The notes beneath the pieces are model-generated. The model had not been told where the DNA came from. It saw only the letters and a program-made list of their open reading frames with translations, and did not search any database. A stretch of DNA of 64,000 nt from Streptomyces sp. NRRL S-31 (GTDB lineage Bacteria > Actinomycetota > Actinomycetes > Streptomycetales > Streptomycetaceae): contig NZ_JOCB01000018.1 of assembly GCF_000718775.1 (NCBI RefSeq), positions 1-64,000 of the forward strand. The letters run 5' to 3'. Positions within the stretch are counted from its first letter, which is position 1. Each line of letters starts with the position of its first letter. Both the position numbers and the translations under genes were made by a program. Shown here piece by piece: positions 27,508 to 36,187 of the stretch.

Positions 27508-27760
27508 GCGTCTGCAAAGGAAACGTCAACTCGGTCTCGCGTTAGGAATCTTGGAGCCAATCGGTGTGTTGTTGTGATGTGCAGGACACCCCGACGGTCG
27601 GCGCCGCGTTGTACAACGTAAGCTGTACCAGTGCCGGAAACCGGCAAGTGGGGCGATAACGCACGCCTTCCTTCATGGGGGCGTGCGCGCGCATTGCGGG
27701 GCGGCGTGTCCGAAATAGTGTGTATTGGGTCGGCAGTGTAGAACGGGAGATGTGACGGCA
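27508..27760 (+). promoter_or_regulatory. Control region of the hopanoid operon with three inverted repeats
   Basis: This gene-free stretch is less GC-rich than its surroundings. It holds GTACA-N8-TGTAC (27611-27628), a perfect 6-bp repeat TGCCGG-AAA-CCGGCA (27632-27646) and a 7-bp hairpin GCACGCC...GGCGTGC (27661-27686). GGAAAC (27637-27642) and CGATAAC (27654-27660) could be an ECF-type promoter but the spacing is short. Promoter assignment is tentative; the inverted repeats are directly visible. Confidence 0.5.
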
Positions 27761-27826
27761 ATGGCTACGGAGACTCCCCAGCTCAGCGCAGCATGTGCCG
27801 TCCCCGTGCGGAGCGGCGCCCGATGA
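27761..27826 (+). CDS. Possible 21-codon leader ORF overlapping hpnC
   Basis: An ATG at 27761 opens a frame of 21 codons (MATETPQLS...) that stops at 27824-27826, so its TGA overlaps the hpnC start as ATGA. GGGAG lies 11 bases upstream of the ATG, and an in-frame GTG at 27752 is also possible. The arrangement would couple hpnC translation to this leader. The peptide has no recognisable motif and may be only a translational device. The absence of a strong ribosome site directly before hpnC is indirect support. Confidence 0.4.
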   Translation: MATETPQLSAACAVPVRSGAR

Positions 27827-28719
27827 CGGGCACCGCCGCGGTGCCCGACCTGGAACGCGCCACGCTGGACAAGGCCGCGCGGGAGAACTTCCCGGTGGCC
27901 CCCTTCTTCCTCCCCCGGGCCTGGCGCGACGACCTCATGGCCGTCTACGGCTTCGCCCGCCTGGTGGACGACATCGGCGACGGCGACCTCGCGCCCGGCG
28001 GCGCCGACGCCCGCGTCCTCGGCGCGCCGCCCGCCGGCGCGGAGGACCGGATGGTCCTCCTCGACGCCTTCGAGGCCGACCTGCGCCGGGTCTTCGACGG
28101 CGTCCCGCGCCACCCGCTGCTGCGCCGCCTCCAGCCCGTCGTCCGCCGCCGCGCCCTCACCCCCGAGCCGTTCCTCGGACTGATCGCCGCCAATCGCCAG
28201 GACCAGCTCGTCGCCCGGTACGAGACCTACGACGACCTCCTCGCCTACTGCGAACTGTCCGCCAATCCCGTCGGCCGCCTCGTCCTCGCCGTCACCGGCA
28301 CCTCCACCCCCGAGCGGGTCCGGCTGTCCGACGCGATCTGCACCGCGCTCCAGATCGTGGAACACCTCCAGGACGTCGCCGAGGACCTCGGCCGCGACCG
28401 GATCTACCTCCCCGCCGAGGACATGAAGCGCTTCCACGTCCAGGAAGCCGATCTTGGCGAGAAAACCGCGGGCGCATCGGTGCGCGCCCTGGTTGCATAC
28501 GAAGCGCAACGCGCCCGCGATCTGCTGAATGAAGGCGCCCCCCTGGTGGGTAGCGTCCACGGCAGGCTCAAGCTGCTGCTCGCGGGGTTCGTGGCGGGGG
28601 GGAGGGCGGCGGTCGAGGCGATCGCCGCCGCCGAATACGACGTACTTCCCGGCCCGCCCAGACCCGGCAAGGTCCGGTTGCTGCGTGAGGCGGGCTCGAT
28701 CCTGCGAGGAGAGGGGTGA
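27823..28719 (+). CDS. hpnC: Squalene synthase HpnC (hydroxysqualene synthase)
   Basis: A 298-aa member of the squalene/phytoene synthase family. In the three-enzyme HpnCDE route, HpnC converts presqualene diphosphate to hydroxysqualene. The two Asp-rich motifs are GFARLVDDIGDGDL (about 43-56) and VEHLQDVAEDLGRDRIYLPAED (about 186-207). LERATLDKAARENFPVAPFFLP at the N-terminus is characteristic of HpnC rather than HpnD. The ATG at 27823 overlaps the leader-ORF stop, and an upstream in-frame ATG at 27793 would add 10 residues without homology. The stop overlaps the GTG of hpnD. It is the first biosynthetic gene of the hopanoid operon. Confidence 0.93.
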   Translation: MTGTAAVPDLERATLDKAARENFPVAPFFLPRAWRDDLMAVYGFARLVDDIGDGDLAPGGADARVLGAPPAGAEDRMVLLDAFEADLRRVFDGVPRHPLLRRLQPVVRRRALTPEPFLGLIAANRQDQLVARYETYDDLLAYCELSANPVGRLVLAVTGTSTPERVRLSDAICTALQIVEHLQDVAEDLGRDRIYLPAEDMKRFHVQEADLGEKTAGASVRALVAYEAQRARDLLNEGAPLVGSVHGRLKLLLAGFVAGGRAAVEAIAAAEYDVLPGPPRPGKVRLLREAGSILRGEG

Positions 28720-29681
28720 TCCGGACCGTGGAGTCTCCGCCGCACGTGTCGGCACCGGTACTCGCCGCCTACAGCTACTGCGAGGCCGTCACCGGGCAGC
28801 AGGCCCGCAACTTCGCCTACGGCATCCGGCTGCTGCCGACGGCCAAGCGCCGCGCCATGTCGGCGCTGTACGCGTTCTCCCGGCGCGTGGACGACATCGG
28901 CGACGGAGACCTCGCCGACGACGTCAAGGTGGCGCGGCTGGAGGACACCCGGGCACTGCTCGCCCGGGTCCAGGCGGCCGAGGTCGAGGAGGACGACACC
29001 GACCCGGTGGCCGTCGCCCTCAGCCACGCCGCACGGACCTTCCCGATCCCGCTCGGCGGCCTCGACGAGCTGATCGACGGCGTCCAGATGGACCTGCGCG
29101 GCGAGACCTACGAGACGTGGGACGACCTCAAGGTGTACTGCCGGTGCGTCGCCGGTGCCATCGGACGCCTCTCGCTCGGCGTCTTCGGCACCGAACCCGG
29201 GGCGCGCGGCGCCGAACGCGCGGCCGAGTACGCCGACACACTGGGCCTCGCGCTCCAGCTCACCAACATCCTCCGCGACGTCCGCGAGGACGCGATGGGC
29301 GGCCGCACCTACCTGCCCGCCGACGACCTCGCCAAGTTCGGCTGCTCGGCCGGCTTCCACGCGCCGACCCCGCCGGAGGGCTCCGACTTCGCCGGCCTCG
29401 TCCACTTCGAGGTGCGCCGCGCCCGCGCCCTGTTCGCCGAGGGTTACCGGCTGCTGCCCATGCTCGACCGGCGCAGCGGCGCCTGCGTGGCCGCGATGGC
29501 CGGCATCTACCGCCGGCTGCTGGACCGCATCGAGCGCGACCCGGAGGCCGTTCTGCGCGGCCGGGTCTCGCTGCCCGGACACGAGAAGGCGTACGTCGCC
29601 GTGCGCGGCCTGTCCGGGCTCGACACCCGGCACGTGACCCGCCAGGTCAGCCGGCGTACCTCCGTCAGGAGGCGCGCCTGA
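28716..29681 (+). CDS. hpnD: Presqualene diphosphate synthase HpnD
   Basis: A 321-aa squalene/phytoene synthase family enzyme that condenses two farnesyl diphosphates to presqualene diphosphate. The Asp-rich motifs are YAFSRRVDDIGDGDL and LTNILRDVREDAMGGRTYLPADDLAKFG, both complete, and ARNFAYGIRLLPTAKRRAMSALY is the typical N-terminal helix pair. The GTG start sits in a GTGA overlap with hpnC, indicating translational coupling. A C-terminal Arg-rich tail (VSRRTSVRRRA) is an actinobacterial feature. Together with HpnC and HpnE it replaces the single-enzyme squalene synthase of eukaryotes. Its TGA overlaps the ATG of the following small ORF by one base. Confidence 0.94.
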   Translation: MIRTVESPPHVSAPVLAAYSYCEAVTGQQARNFAYGIRLLPTAKRRAMSALYAFSRRVDDIGDGDLADDVKVARLEDTRALLARVQAAEVEEDDTDPVAVALSHAARTFPIPLGGLDELIDGVQMDLRGETYETWDDLKVYCRCVAGAIGRLSLGVFGTEPGARGAERAAEYADTLGLALQLTNILRDVREDAMGGRTYLPADDLAKFGCSAGFHAPTPPEGSDFAGLVHFEVRRARALFAEGYRLLPMLDRRSGACVAAMAGIYRRLLDRIERDPEAVLRGRVSLPGHEKAYVAVRGLSGLDTRHVTRQVSRRTSVRRRA

Positions 29682-29809
29682 TGGGCTCCACCGCACCCGA
29701 CGGCACCCGACGGGCAACCCTCCGCCGCGGCATGGCGTCCCTGACTGCGACGACCGTGCGTGCACCGTTCGACCAGCACGCCCGGCACGCACGGAAGGAC
29801 GCACGATGA
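29681..29809 (+). CDS. Small protein between hpnD and hpnE, DUF6380-like
   Basis: A 42-aa ORF whose ATG shares a base with the hpnD stop (TGATG) and whose stop shares four bases with the hpnE start (ATGA). The core RRATLRRGMASLTATTVRAPF resembles what I recall as the DUF6380 family of Streptomyces peptides. It has no membrane segment or cysteine, and the charge is strongly positive (Arg/His-rich C-terminal part). The perfect start/stop interlock with two biosynthetic genes argues that it is translated, possibly mainly to couple hpnD and hpnE. A bound or regulatory role with the squalene-forming enzymes is conceivable but unproven. Confidence 0.65.
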   Translation: MGSTAPDGTRRATLRRGMASLTATTVRAPFDQHARHARKDAR

Positions 29810-31230
29810 GCGACGGCTCACCCTCTCCCGCGCCGCCGCACGCCCCGCGGACGGCGGGCCGCAGCGCGGTCGTGGTCGGCGGCGGCCTCGCCGGGACCAC
29901 CGCGGCCCTCGCCCTCGCCGACGCGGGCGTCCGGGTCACCCTGCTCGAAGGCAGACCCAGGCTGGGCGGCCTCGCCTTCTCCTTCCGGCGCGGCGAGCTG
30001 ACCGTCGACAACGGCCAGCACGTGTACCTGCGCTGCTGCACCGCCTACCGCTGGTTCCTCGACCGGATCGAGGGCGCGGCGCTGGCACCGCTCCAGGACC
30101 GCCTGGACGTGCCCGTCGTCGACGTCGCCAAGCCCGCGGGACGGCGGCTCGGCAGGCTGCGGCGCGACCCACTGCCCGTCCCCCTCCACCTGGGGCGCAG
30201 CCTGGCCGCCTATCCGCACCTCTCGCTCGCCGAGCGCGCGGCCGTCGGTCGGGCCGCGCTCGCGCTGAAGGGACTCGACCCCGCGGACCCGGCCCTGGAC
30301 ACCCAGGACTTCGGCAGCTGGCTGGCCGCGCACGGCCAGTCGGCGCGCGCCGTCGAGGCCCTGTGGGACCTGGTCGGGGTCGCCACCCTCAACGCGGTCG
30401 CGGGCGACGCCTCGCTGGGGCTCGCCGCGATGGTGTTCAAGACCGGTCTGCTGTCCGACCCGGGCGCGGCCGACATCGGCTGGGCCCACGTCCCGCTGGG
30501 CGAACTGCACGACCGGCTGGCCCGCAAGGCGCTCGACTCCGCGGGCGTCCGTACCGAGGTCCGTACACGCGTCACCTCCGTCTCCCACAACGAGAACGGC
30601 GGCTGGAGCGTTCAGGTTCCCGGCGAGACGCTCTCCGCGGACGCCGTCGTCCTCGCCGTACCCCAGCGCGAGGCCCACGAACTGCTGCCGCCCGGCGCCC
30701 TGGACGCGCCCGAGCGGCTGCTGGAGATCGGCACCGCCCCGATCCTCAACGTCCACGTCGTCTACGACCGCGAGGTGCTCGCGCGCCCCTTCTTCGCGGC
30801 CGTGGGCACCCCCGTGCAGTGGGTGTTCGACCGCACCCACGCCTCCGGACTGCGCACGGGCCAGTACCTCGCGGTGTCCCAGTCGGCCGCGCGGGACGAG
30901 ATCGACACACCGGTCGCCGAACTCCGCGCGCGCTACCTGCCCGAGCTGGAGCGGCTGATCCCGGGCACGCGCACGGCCGCGGTACGGGACTTCTTCGTGA
31001 CCCGGGAGCGCACCGCCACGTTCGCCCCCGCCCCCGGCGTCGGGCGTCTGCGGCCCGGCGCCCGCACCAAGGCCCCCGGCCTGTACCTGGCCGGAGCGTG
31101 GACCGCCACCGGGTGGCCCGCGACCATGGAGAGTGCGGTCCGCAGCGGGGTGAGCGCGGCCGACGCCGCGCTCGGCGCCCTGGGCCGGCCCCGCCCGCGC
31201 CACCTCTTCGACGTCGAGGAGGCGGCCTGA
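29806..31230 (+). CDS. hpnE: Hydroxysqualene dehydroxylase HpnE
   Basis: A 474-aa FAD-dependent amine-oxidase/phytoene-desaturase family enzyme that reduces hydroxysqualene to squalene. The FAD-binding fold begins SAVVVGGGLAGTTAALALADAGVRVTLLE (about 23-50) and continues with RLGGLAFSFRRGELTVDNGQHVYLRCC. The C-terminal FAD contact GLYLAGAWTATGWPATMESAVRSG is the family hallmark. A leader of about 20 Pro/Ala-rich residues precedes the fold. The ATG lies in an ATGA overlap with the small ORF. It is followed after 60 bp by the polyprenyl synthase gene. Confidence 0.93.
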   Translation: MSDGSPSPAPPHAPRTAGRSAVVVGGGLAGTTAALALADAGVRVTLLEGRPRLGGLAFSFRRGELTVDNGQHVYLRCCTAYRWFLDRIEGAALAPLQDRLDVPVVDVAKPAGRRLGRLRRDPLPVPLHLGRSLAAYPHLSLAERAAVGRAALALKGLDPADPALDTQDFGSWLAAHGQSARAVEALWDLVGVATLNAVAGDASLGLAAMVFKTGLLSDPGAADIGWAHVPLGELHDRLARKALDSAGVRTEVRTRVTSVSHNENGGWSVQVPGETLSADAVVLAVPQREAHELLPPGALDAPERLLEIGTAPILNVHVVYDREVLARPFFAAVGTPVQWVFDRTHASGLRTGQYLAVSQSAARDEIDTPVAELRARYLPELERLIPGTRTAAVRDFFVTRERTATFAPAPGVGRLRPGARTKAPGLYLAGAWTATGWPATMESAVRSGVSAADAALGALGRPRPRHLFDVEEAA

Positions 31231-31290
31231 TGCCCGAGCAACGGGCGGCAGCCCCCCGCACCCCCGGTACCGCAACAAGAAGGAGAGACT

Positions 31291-32364
31291 GTGCCCACTG
31301 TGCCCCCGGCCGCGACACCCGCTCGGAGGCCCGCGGTGGACGTGACCGCGCTCCTGGAGCGCGGCAGAACCCTGGCCACACCGGTACTGCGCGAGGCCGT
31401 CGACCGCCTCGCCCCGCCCATGGACACCGTCGCCGCCTACCACTTCGGCTGGATCGACGCGGCCGGCAACCCGGCCGACGGCGACGGCGGCAAGGCCGTC
31501 CGCCCCGCGCTCGCCGTCCTCTCCGCCGAGGTCACCGGCGCCGCGCCCGAGACGGGAGTACCCGGCGCGGTCGCCGTCGAACTCGTGCACAACTTCTCGC
31601 TGCTGCACGACGACCTGATGGACGGCGACGAGCAGCGCCGGCACCGCGACACCGTCTGGAAGGTGCACGGCCCCGCTCAGGCCATCCTGGTCGGCGACGC
31701 CCTGTTCGCCCTCGCCGGCGAGGTCCTGCTGGAACTGGGCACGGTCGCGGCCGGCCGCGCCACCCGCCGGCTGACCACGGCCACTCGCGCCCTGATCGAC
31801 GGCCAGGCCCAGGACATCTCCTACGAGCACCGCGACCGGGTCAGCGTCGAGGAGTGCCTGGAGATGGAGGGCAACAAGACCGGCGCTCTGCTCGCCTGCG
31901 CCTCCTCCATCGGCGCGGTCCTCGGCGGCGCGGACGACGCCACCGCCGACGCGCTGGAACGGTACGGCTACCACCTGGGCCTCGCCTTCCAGGCCGTGGA
32001 CGACCTGCTCGGCATCTGGGGCGACCCGGAGGCCACCGGCAAGCAGACCTGGAGCGACCTGCGCCAGCGCAAGAAGTCCCTGCCGGTCGTCGCCGCCCTC
32101 GCGGCCGGCGGCCCCGCCTCCGAGCAGCTCGGCGAGATCCTCGCCGCGGACGCCAAGAGCAGCGACTCCGAGAACTTCTCCGAGGAGGAGTTCGCGGCCC
32201 GCGCCGCGCTCATCGAGGAGGCCGGCGGCCGTGAGTGGACGGCCGGGGAGGCCCGCCGTCAGCACACCGTCGCCATCGAGGCCCTCGATGCCGTGAACAT
32301 GCCCGACCGGGTGCGGGACTCCTTCACCGCGCTCGCCGACTTCGTCGTCGTACGGAAGAGATGA
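31291..32364 (+). CDS. Polyprenyl diphosphate synthase (probable farnesyl-type)
   Basis: A 357-aa trans-prenyltransferase that builds linear isoprenoid diphosphates from IPP and DMAPP. The first Asp-rich motif is HNFSLLHDDLMDGDEQRRH (DDLMD) and the second FQAVDDLLGIWGDPEATGKQTWSDLRQRKKSLP. The two residues before the first motif (Leu-Leu-His) and the Phe four positions upstream are compatible with a C15-C20 product. Its place between hpnE and shc suggests it makes farnesyl diphosphate for squalene formation, although geranylgeranyl is possible. A GTG at 31291 follows AAGGAGAG; a second GTG three codons on is an alternative. Confidence 0.9.
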   Translation: MPTVPPAATPARRPAVDVTALLERGRTLATPVLREAVDRLAPPMDTVAAYHFGWIDAAGNPADGDGGKAVRPALAVLSAEVTGAAPETGVPGAVAVELVHNFSLLHDDLMDGDEQRRHRDTVWKVHGPAQAILVGDALFALAGEVLLELGTVAAGRATRRLTTATRALIDGQAQDISYEHRDRVSVEECLEMEGNKTGALLACASSIGAVLGGADDATADALERYGYHLGLAFQAVDDLLGIWGDPEATGKQTWSDLRQRKKSLPVVAALAAGGPASEQLGEILAADAKSSDSENFSEEEFAARAALIEEAGGREWTAGEARRQHTVAIEALDAVNMPDRVRDSFTALADFVVVRKR

Positions 32365-32481
32365 TCACTATCGGACGAACACGTCTCGCGTAGTCGCCGG
32401 CCGGTGCCGCAGCACATGCGGACACCGGCCGACGGCGGACCCACAGCAGCACGACGCGCACGACTGCACGAAGGGGAAGCC

Positions 32482-34512
32482 ATGACAGCGACGACCGACG
32501 GAAGCGCCGGGGCGATCCTGCCGTCCCGAGCTGCCGCGGCCAGCGACACCACCCTCACCACCCCCGAGACGGCCGGGGTGCACGAAGCCGCCGCACGCGC
32601 CGCACAGCGCGCCACCGATCTCCTGCTCGCCACGCAGGACGCCGAGGGCTGGTGGAAGGGCGACCTGGAGACCAACGTCACCATGGACGCCGAGGACCTG
32701 CTGCTCCGCCAGTTCCTGGGAATCCTGGACGAGCGGACCACGCAGGCCGCCGCGAAGTTCATCCGCGGCGAACAGCGCGAGGACGGCACCTGGGCCACCT
32801 TCTACGGCGGGCCCGGTGAACTGTCCACCACCATCGAGGCGTACGTCGCCCTGCGCCTGGCCGGCGACGCCCCCGACGACCCGCACATGGCGATGGCCTC
32901 GGCCTGGATCCGCGAGCGCGGCGGTATCGCCGCCGCCCGCGTCTTCACCCGGATCTGGCTCGCCCTGTTCGGCTGGTGGAAGTGGGAGGACCTGCCCGAA
33001 CTCCCGCCGGAGCTGATCTACTTCCCCACCTGGTTCCCGCTCAACATCTACAACTTCGGGTGCTGGGCCCGGCAGACGATCGTGCCGCTCACCATCGTCT
33101 CCGCCAAGCGCCCGGTACGCCCGGCCCCCTTCGCGCTGGACGAACTGCACACCGACCCCGCCGTCCCCAACCCGCCGCAGCCGCTCGCCCCGGTGGCGAG
33201 CTGGGACGGGCTCTTCCAGCGGCTCGACAAGGTCGTCCGGGGCTACCGCAAGGTCGCCGTGCGCAGGCTCCGCCGGTCCGCGATGAACTCGGCGGCCCGC
33301 TGGATCATCGAGCGGCAGGAGAACGACGGCTGCTGGGGCGGCATCCAGCCCCCGGCCGTGTACTCGGTCATCGCCCTGCACCTGCTCGGCTACGACCTCG
33401 AACACCCGGTGCTGCGCGAGGGCCTCGCCTCGCTCGACCGGTTCGCCGTCTGGCGTGAGGACGGCGCCCGGATGATCGAGGCCTGCCAGTCCCCGGTGTG
33501 GGACACCTGTCTCGCCACCATCGCCCTGGTGGACGCCGGTCTGCCGGTGGACCACCCGCAACTGGTCAAGGCCGCCGACTGGATGGTCGGCGAGGAGATC
33601 GTCCGGCCCGGCGACTGGGCCGTACGGCGCCCCGAACTGCCCCCGGGCGGCTGGGCGTTCGAGTTCCACAACGACAACTACCCCGACATCGACGACACCG
33701 CCGAGGTCGCCCTCGCGCTGCGCCGGGTCAGGCACCACGACCCCGACCGCGTGGACCACGCGATCGGGCGGGCGGTGCGCTGGAACCTCGGCATGCAGTC
33801 GAAGAACGGCGCCTGGGGCGCCTTCGACGTCGACAACACCAGCCCGTTCCCGAACCGGCTGCCGTTCTGCGACTTCGGCGAGGTCATCGACCCGCCGTCC
33901 GCGGACGTCACCGCGCACGTCGTGGAGATGCTCGCCGCCGAGGGCCTGGCGCACGACCCGCGCACCCGCCGCGGCGTCGACTGGCTGCTCGCCGAACAGG
34001 AGCCGAACGGCTCGTGGTTCGGCCGCTGGGGGGTCAACTACCTTTACGGCACCGGTTCGGTCGTCCCCGCGCTCACCGCGGCCGGACTGCCCCGCTCGCA
34101 CCCGGCGATCCGGCGGGCCGTGTCCTGGCTGGAGAGCGTCCAGAACGACGACGGCGGCTGGGGCGAGGACCTGCGCTCCTACCAGGACCCCGGGGAATGG
34201 AGCGGTCGCGGCGCCTCCACCGCCTCGCAGACCGGGTGGGCGCTGATGGCGCTGCTCGCGGCGGGGGAGAAGGGCTCCGAGGCCGTCGAGCGCGGCATCC
34301 GGTGGCTGGCCGAGACCCAGCGGGAGGACGGCAGCTGGGACGAGCCGTACTTCACCGGCACCGGCTTCCCCTGGGACTTCTCCATCAACTACCACCTCTA
34401 CCGGCAGGTGTTCCCGCTCACCGCGCTCGGCAGGTACCTGCACGGGGACCCCTTCGAGCGCAATCTGCTCGCCCCGGCCCAGAAGACCGCCGCACGGGTC
34501 GAGGGGGACTGA
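32482..34512 (+). CDS. shc: Squalene-hopene cyclase
   Basis: A 676-aa monotopic membrane enzyme that folds squalene into hopene and hopanol. The protonating motif is Asp402-x-Asp404-Asp405 in YPDIDDTAEVALAL. Several QW repeats are visible (QENDGCWGG, QSKNGAWGAF, QEPNGSWFGRWG, QNDDGGWGED, QREDGSWDEPYFTG), which stabilise the alpha-barrel. FPTWFPLNIYNFGCWARQT forms part of the hydrophobic channel and membrane patch. The ATG at 32482 follows AAGGGGAAG; the upstream in-frame ATG at 32404 lies in the intergenic region. The length is slightly above the usual 630-650 because of an N-terminal Thr/Ala-rich leader of 30 residues. It is the committed step of hopanoid synthesis. Confidence 0.96.
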   Translation: MTATTDGSAGAILPSRAAAASDTTLTTPETAGVHEAAARAAQRATDLLLATQDAEGWWKGDLETNVTMDAEDLLLRQFLGILDERTTQAAAKFIRGEQREDGTWATFYGGPGELSTTIEAYVALRLAGDAPDDPHMAMASAWIRERGGIAAARVFTRIWLALFGWWKWEDLPELPPELIYFPTWFPLNIYNFGCWARQTIVPLTIVSAKRPVRPAPFALDELHTDPAVPNPPQPLAPVASWDGLFQRLDKVVRGYRKVAVRRLRRSAMNSAARWIIERQENDGCWGGIQPPAVYSVIALHLLGYDLEHPVLREGLASLDRFAVWREDGARMIEACQSPVWDTCLATIALVDAGLPVDHPQLVKAADWMVGEEIVRPGDWAVRRPELPPGGWAFEFHNDNYPDIDDTAEVALALRRVRHHDPDRVDHAIGRAVRWNLGMQSKNGAWGAFDVDNTSPFPNRLPFCDFGEVIDPPSADVTAHVVEMLAAEGLAHDPRTRRGVDWLLAEQEPNGSWFGRWGVNYLYGTGSVVPALTAAGLPRSHPAIRRAVSWLESVQNDDGGWGEDLRSYQDPGEWSGRGASTASQTGWALMALLAAGEKGSEAVERGIRWLAETQREDGSWDEPYFTGTGFPWDFSINYHLYRQVFPLTALGRYLHGDPFERNLLAPAQKTAARVEGD

Positions 34513-34513
34513 A

Positions 34514-35155
34514 TTGGACCACCAGCCCGCACCGGCCCCGCTGCTGATCGCCTGCGCGCTCGGCATCGAGCACCTCGCCCTGCGCACCGGTGACAGGAGC
34601 GGGGCGGACGGGCCGGTCACCTTCGTCCGCACGGGCATGGGCCCCCGTGCGGCGGAACGCTCCGTCAGCCGGCTCCTCGCCGGACCGGCACCGGCCGACA
34701 CGGCCGTGCTGGCCACCGGCTTCTGTGCCGGGCTGGCCCCCGGGATGCACCCCGGCGACCTGGTCGTCGCCGAGAAGACCCGGGACCCGCGCGGGACCGT
34801 CCCGTGCGTGGGCACCGAACTCCTGGTCAAGGAACTCGTGCGCCTGCTGCCCGGACGCACCGTCCACACCGGCCCGCTCACCGGCTCCGACCACGTCGTC
34901 CGGGGTCCCGAGCGGTCCGACCTGCTCGCCACCGGCGCGATCGCGGTGGACATGGAGTCGGCGGCCACACTGCTGGCCGCCGTCCGCACGGGCCCCCGCC
35001 CGGTCGCGGCGGTCCGGGTGGTCGTGGACGCGCCCGAACACGAACTCGTCCGGATCGGCACGGTGCGCGGTGGGATATCGGCCTTCCGCGTTCTTCGTTC
35101 CATCCTTCCTGCATTTTTCGAATGGCACCGTTCTTTGCTGCTCCCCCGGAGGTGA
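34514..35155 (+). CDS. hpnG: Hopanoid-associated nucleoside phosphorylase HpnG
   Basis: A 213-aa purine-nucleoside-phosphorylase-like protein. In hopanoid pathways HpnG removes adenine from adenosylhopane to give ribosylhopane. VLATGFCAGLAPGMHPGDLVVAEKT matches the Gly-rich phosphate/nucleoside loop, and AIAVDMESAATLLAAV contains the Met-Glu-Ser motif that contacts the ribose. The TTG start lies one base after the shc stop; no better start exists before the conserved LLIACALGIEHLAL. The C-terminal FFEWHRSLLLPRR is basic. It is followed five bases later by hpnH, the enzyme that makes its substrate. Confidence 0.88.
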   Translation: MDHQPAPAPLLIACALGIEHLALRTGDRSGADGPVTFVRTGMGPRAAERSVSRLLAGPAPADTAVLATGFCAGLAPGMHPGDLVVAEKTRDPRGTVPCVGTELLVKELVRLLPGRTVHTGPLTGSDHVVRGPERSDLLATGAIAVDMESAATLLAAVRTGPRPVAAVRVVVDAPEHELVRIGTVRGGISAFRVLRSILPAFFEWHRSLLLPRR

Positions 35156-35160
35156 GCCAG

Positions 35161-36183
35161 ATGGCCATGCCGTTGCGCCAGTCCATCAAGGTCGCTACAT
35201 ACCTGGCTGAACAGAAGCTCCGCAGGCGGGACAAGTTTCCGCTCATCGTCGAGCTGGAACCGCTCTTCGCCTGCAATCTGAAATGCGAGGGCTGCGGCAA
35301 GATCCAGCACCCGGCCGGTGTGCTCAAACAGCGCATGCCGGTGGCCCAGGCCGTGGGCGCGGTGCTGGAGTCCGGTGCGCCGATGGTCTCCATCGCCGGT
35401 GGCGAGCCCCTGATGCACCCCCAGATCGACGAGATCGTGCGCCAGTTGGTGGCGAAGCGGAAGTACGTCTTCCTCTGCACCAACGCCATGCTGATGCGCA
35501 AGAAGATGGACAAGTTCACGCCGTCGCCCTATTTCGCCTTCGCCGTGCACATCGACGGGCTGCGGGAGCGGCACGACGAGTCCGTGGCGAAGGAGGGCGT
35601 GTTCGACGAGGCGGTGGCGGCCATCAAGGAGGCCAAGCGGCGCGGCTTCCGGGTGACCACCAACTCCACCTTCTTCAACACCGACACCCCGCAGACCATC
35701 ATCGAGGTGCTCAACTTCCTCAACGACGACCTCCAGGTCGACGAGATGATGATCTCGCCCGCCTACGCCTACGAGAAGGCGCCCGACCAGGACCACTTCC
35801 TCGGTGTGGAGCAGACCCGCGAGCTGTTCAAGAAGGCATTCGCGGGCGGCAACCGCAAGAAGTGGCGGCTCAACCACTCCCCGCTCTTCCTGGACTTCCT
35901 GGAGGGCAAGGTCGACTTCCCGTGCACCGCGTGGGCGATCCCGAACTACTCGCTCTTCGGCTGGCAGCGCCCCTGCTACCTGATGAGCGACGGGTACGTG
36001 CCGACGTACCGCGAACTGGTCGAGAAGACCGACTGGGACAAGTACGGCCGCGGCAAGGACCCGCGCTGCGACAACTGCATGGCGCACTGCGGCTACGAGC
36101 CCACCGCCGTCCTCGCCACCATGGGCTCCCTGAAGGAGTCCCTGCGGGCGATGCGCGAGACCGTCTCCGGGAACCGGGAGTGA
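35161..36183 (+). CDS. hpnH: Radical SAM adenosyl-hopene transferase HpnH
   Basis: A 340-aa radical SAM protein that attaches the 5'-deoxyadenosyl group to diploptene to form adenosylhopane. The cluster motif is Cys38-x3-Cys42-x2-Cys45 in [30 protein letters not shown] is the SAM-binding GGEP motif. A C-terminal cysteine group ([16 protein letters not shown]) could hold an auxiliary site, as in other HpnH proteins (DUF3463 region). The ATG at 35161 follows GGAGGTGAG. Base composition and codon use match its neighbours. It is essential for C35 extended hopanoids. Confidence 0.95.
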   Translation: MAMPLRQSIKVATYLAEQKLRRRDKFPLIVELEPLFACNLKCEGCGKIQHPAGVLKQRMPVAQAVGAVLESGAPMVSIAGGEPLMHPQIDEIVRQLVAKRKYVFLCTNAMLMRKKMDKFTPSPYFAFAVHIDGLRERHDESVAKEGVFDEAVAAIKEAKRRGFRVTTNSTFFNTDTPQTIIEVLNFLNDDLQVDEMMISPAYAYEKAPDQDHFLGVEQTRELFKKAFAGGNRKKWRLNHSPLFLDFLEGKVDFPCTAWAIPNYSLFGWQRPCYLMSDGYVPTYRELVEKTDWDKYGRGKDPRCDNCMAHCGYEPTAVLATMGSLKESLRAMRETVSGNRE

Positions 36184-36187
36184 GACG

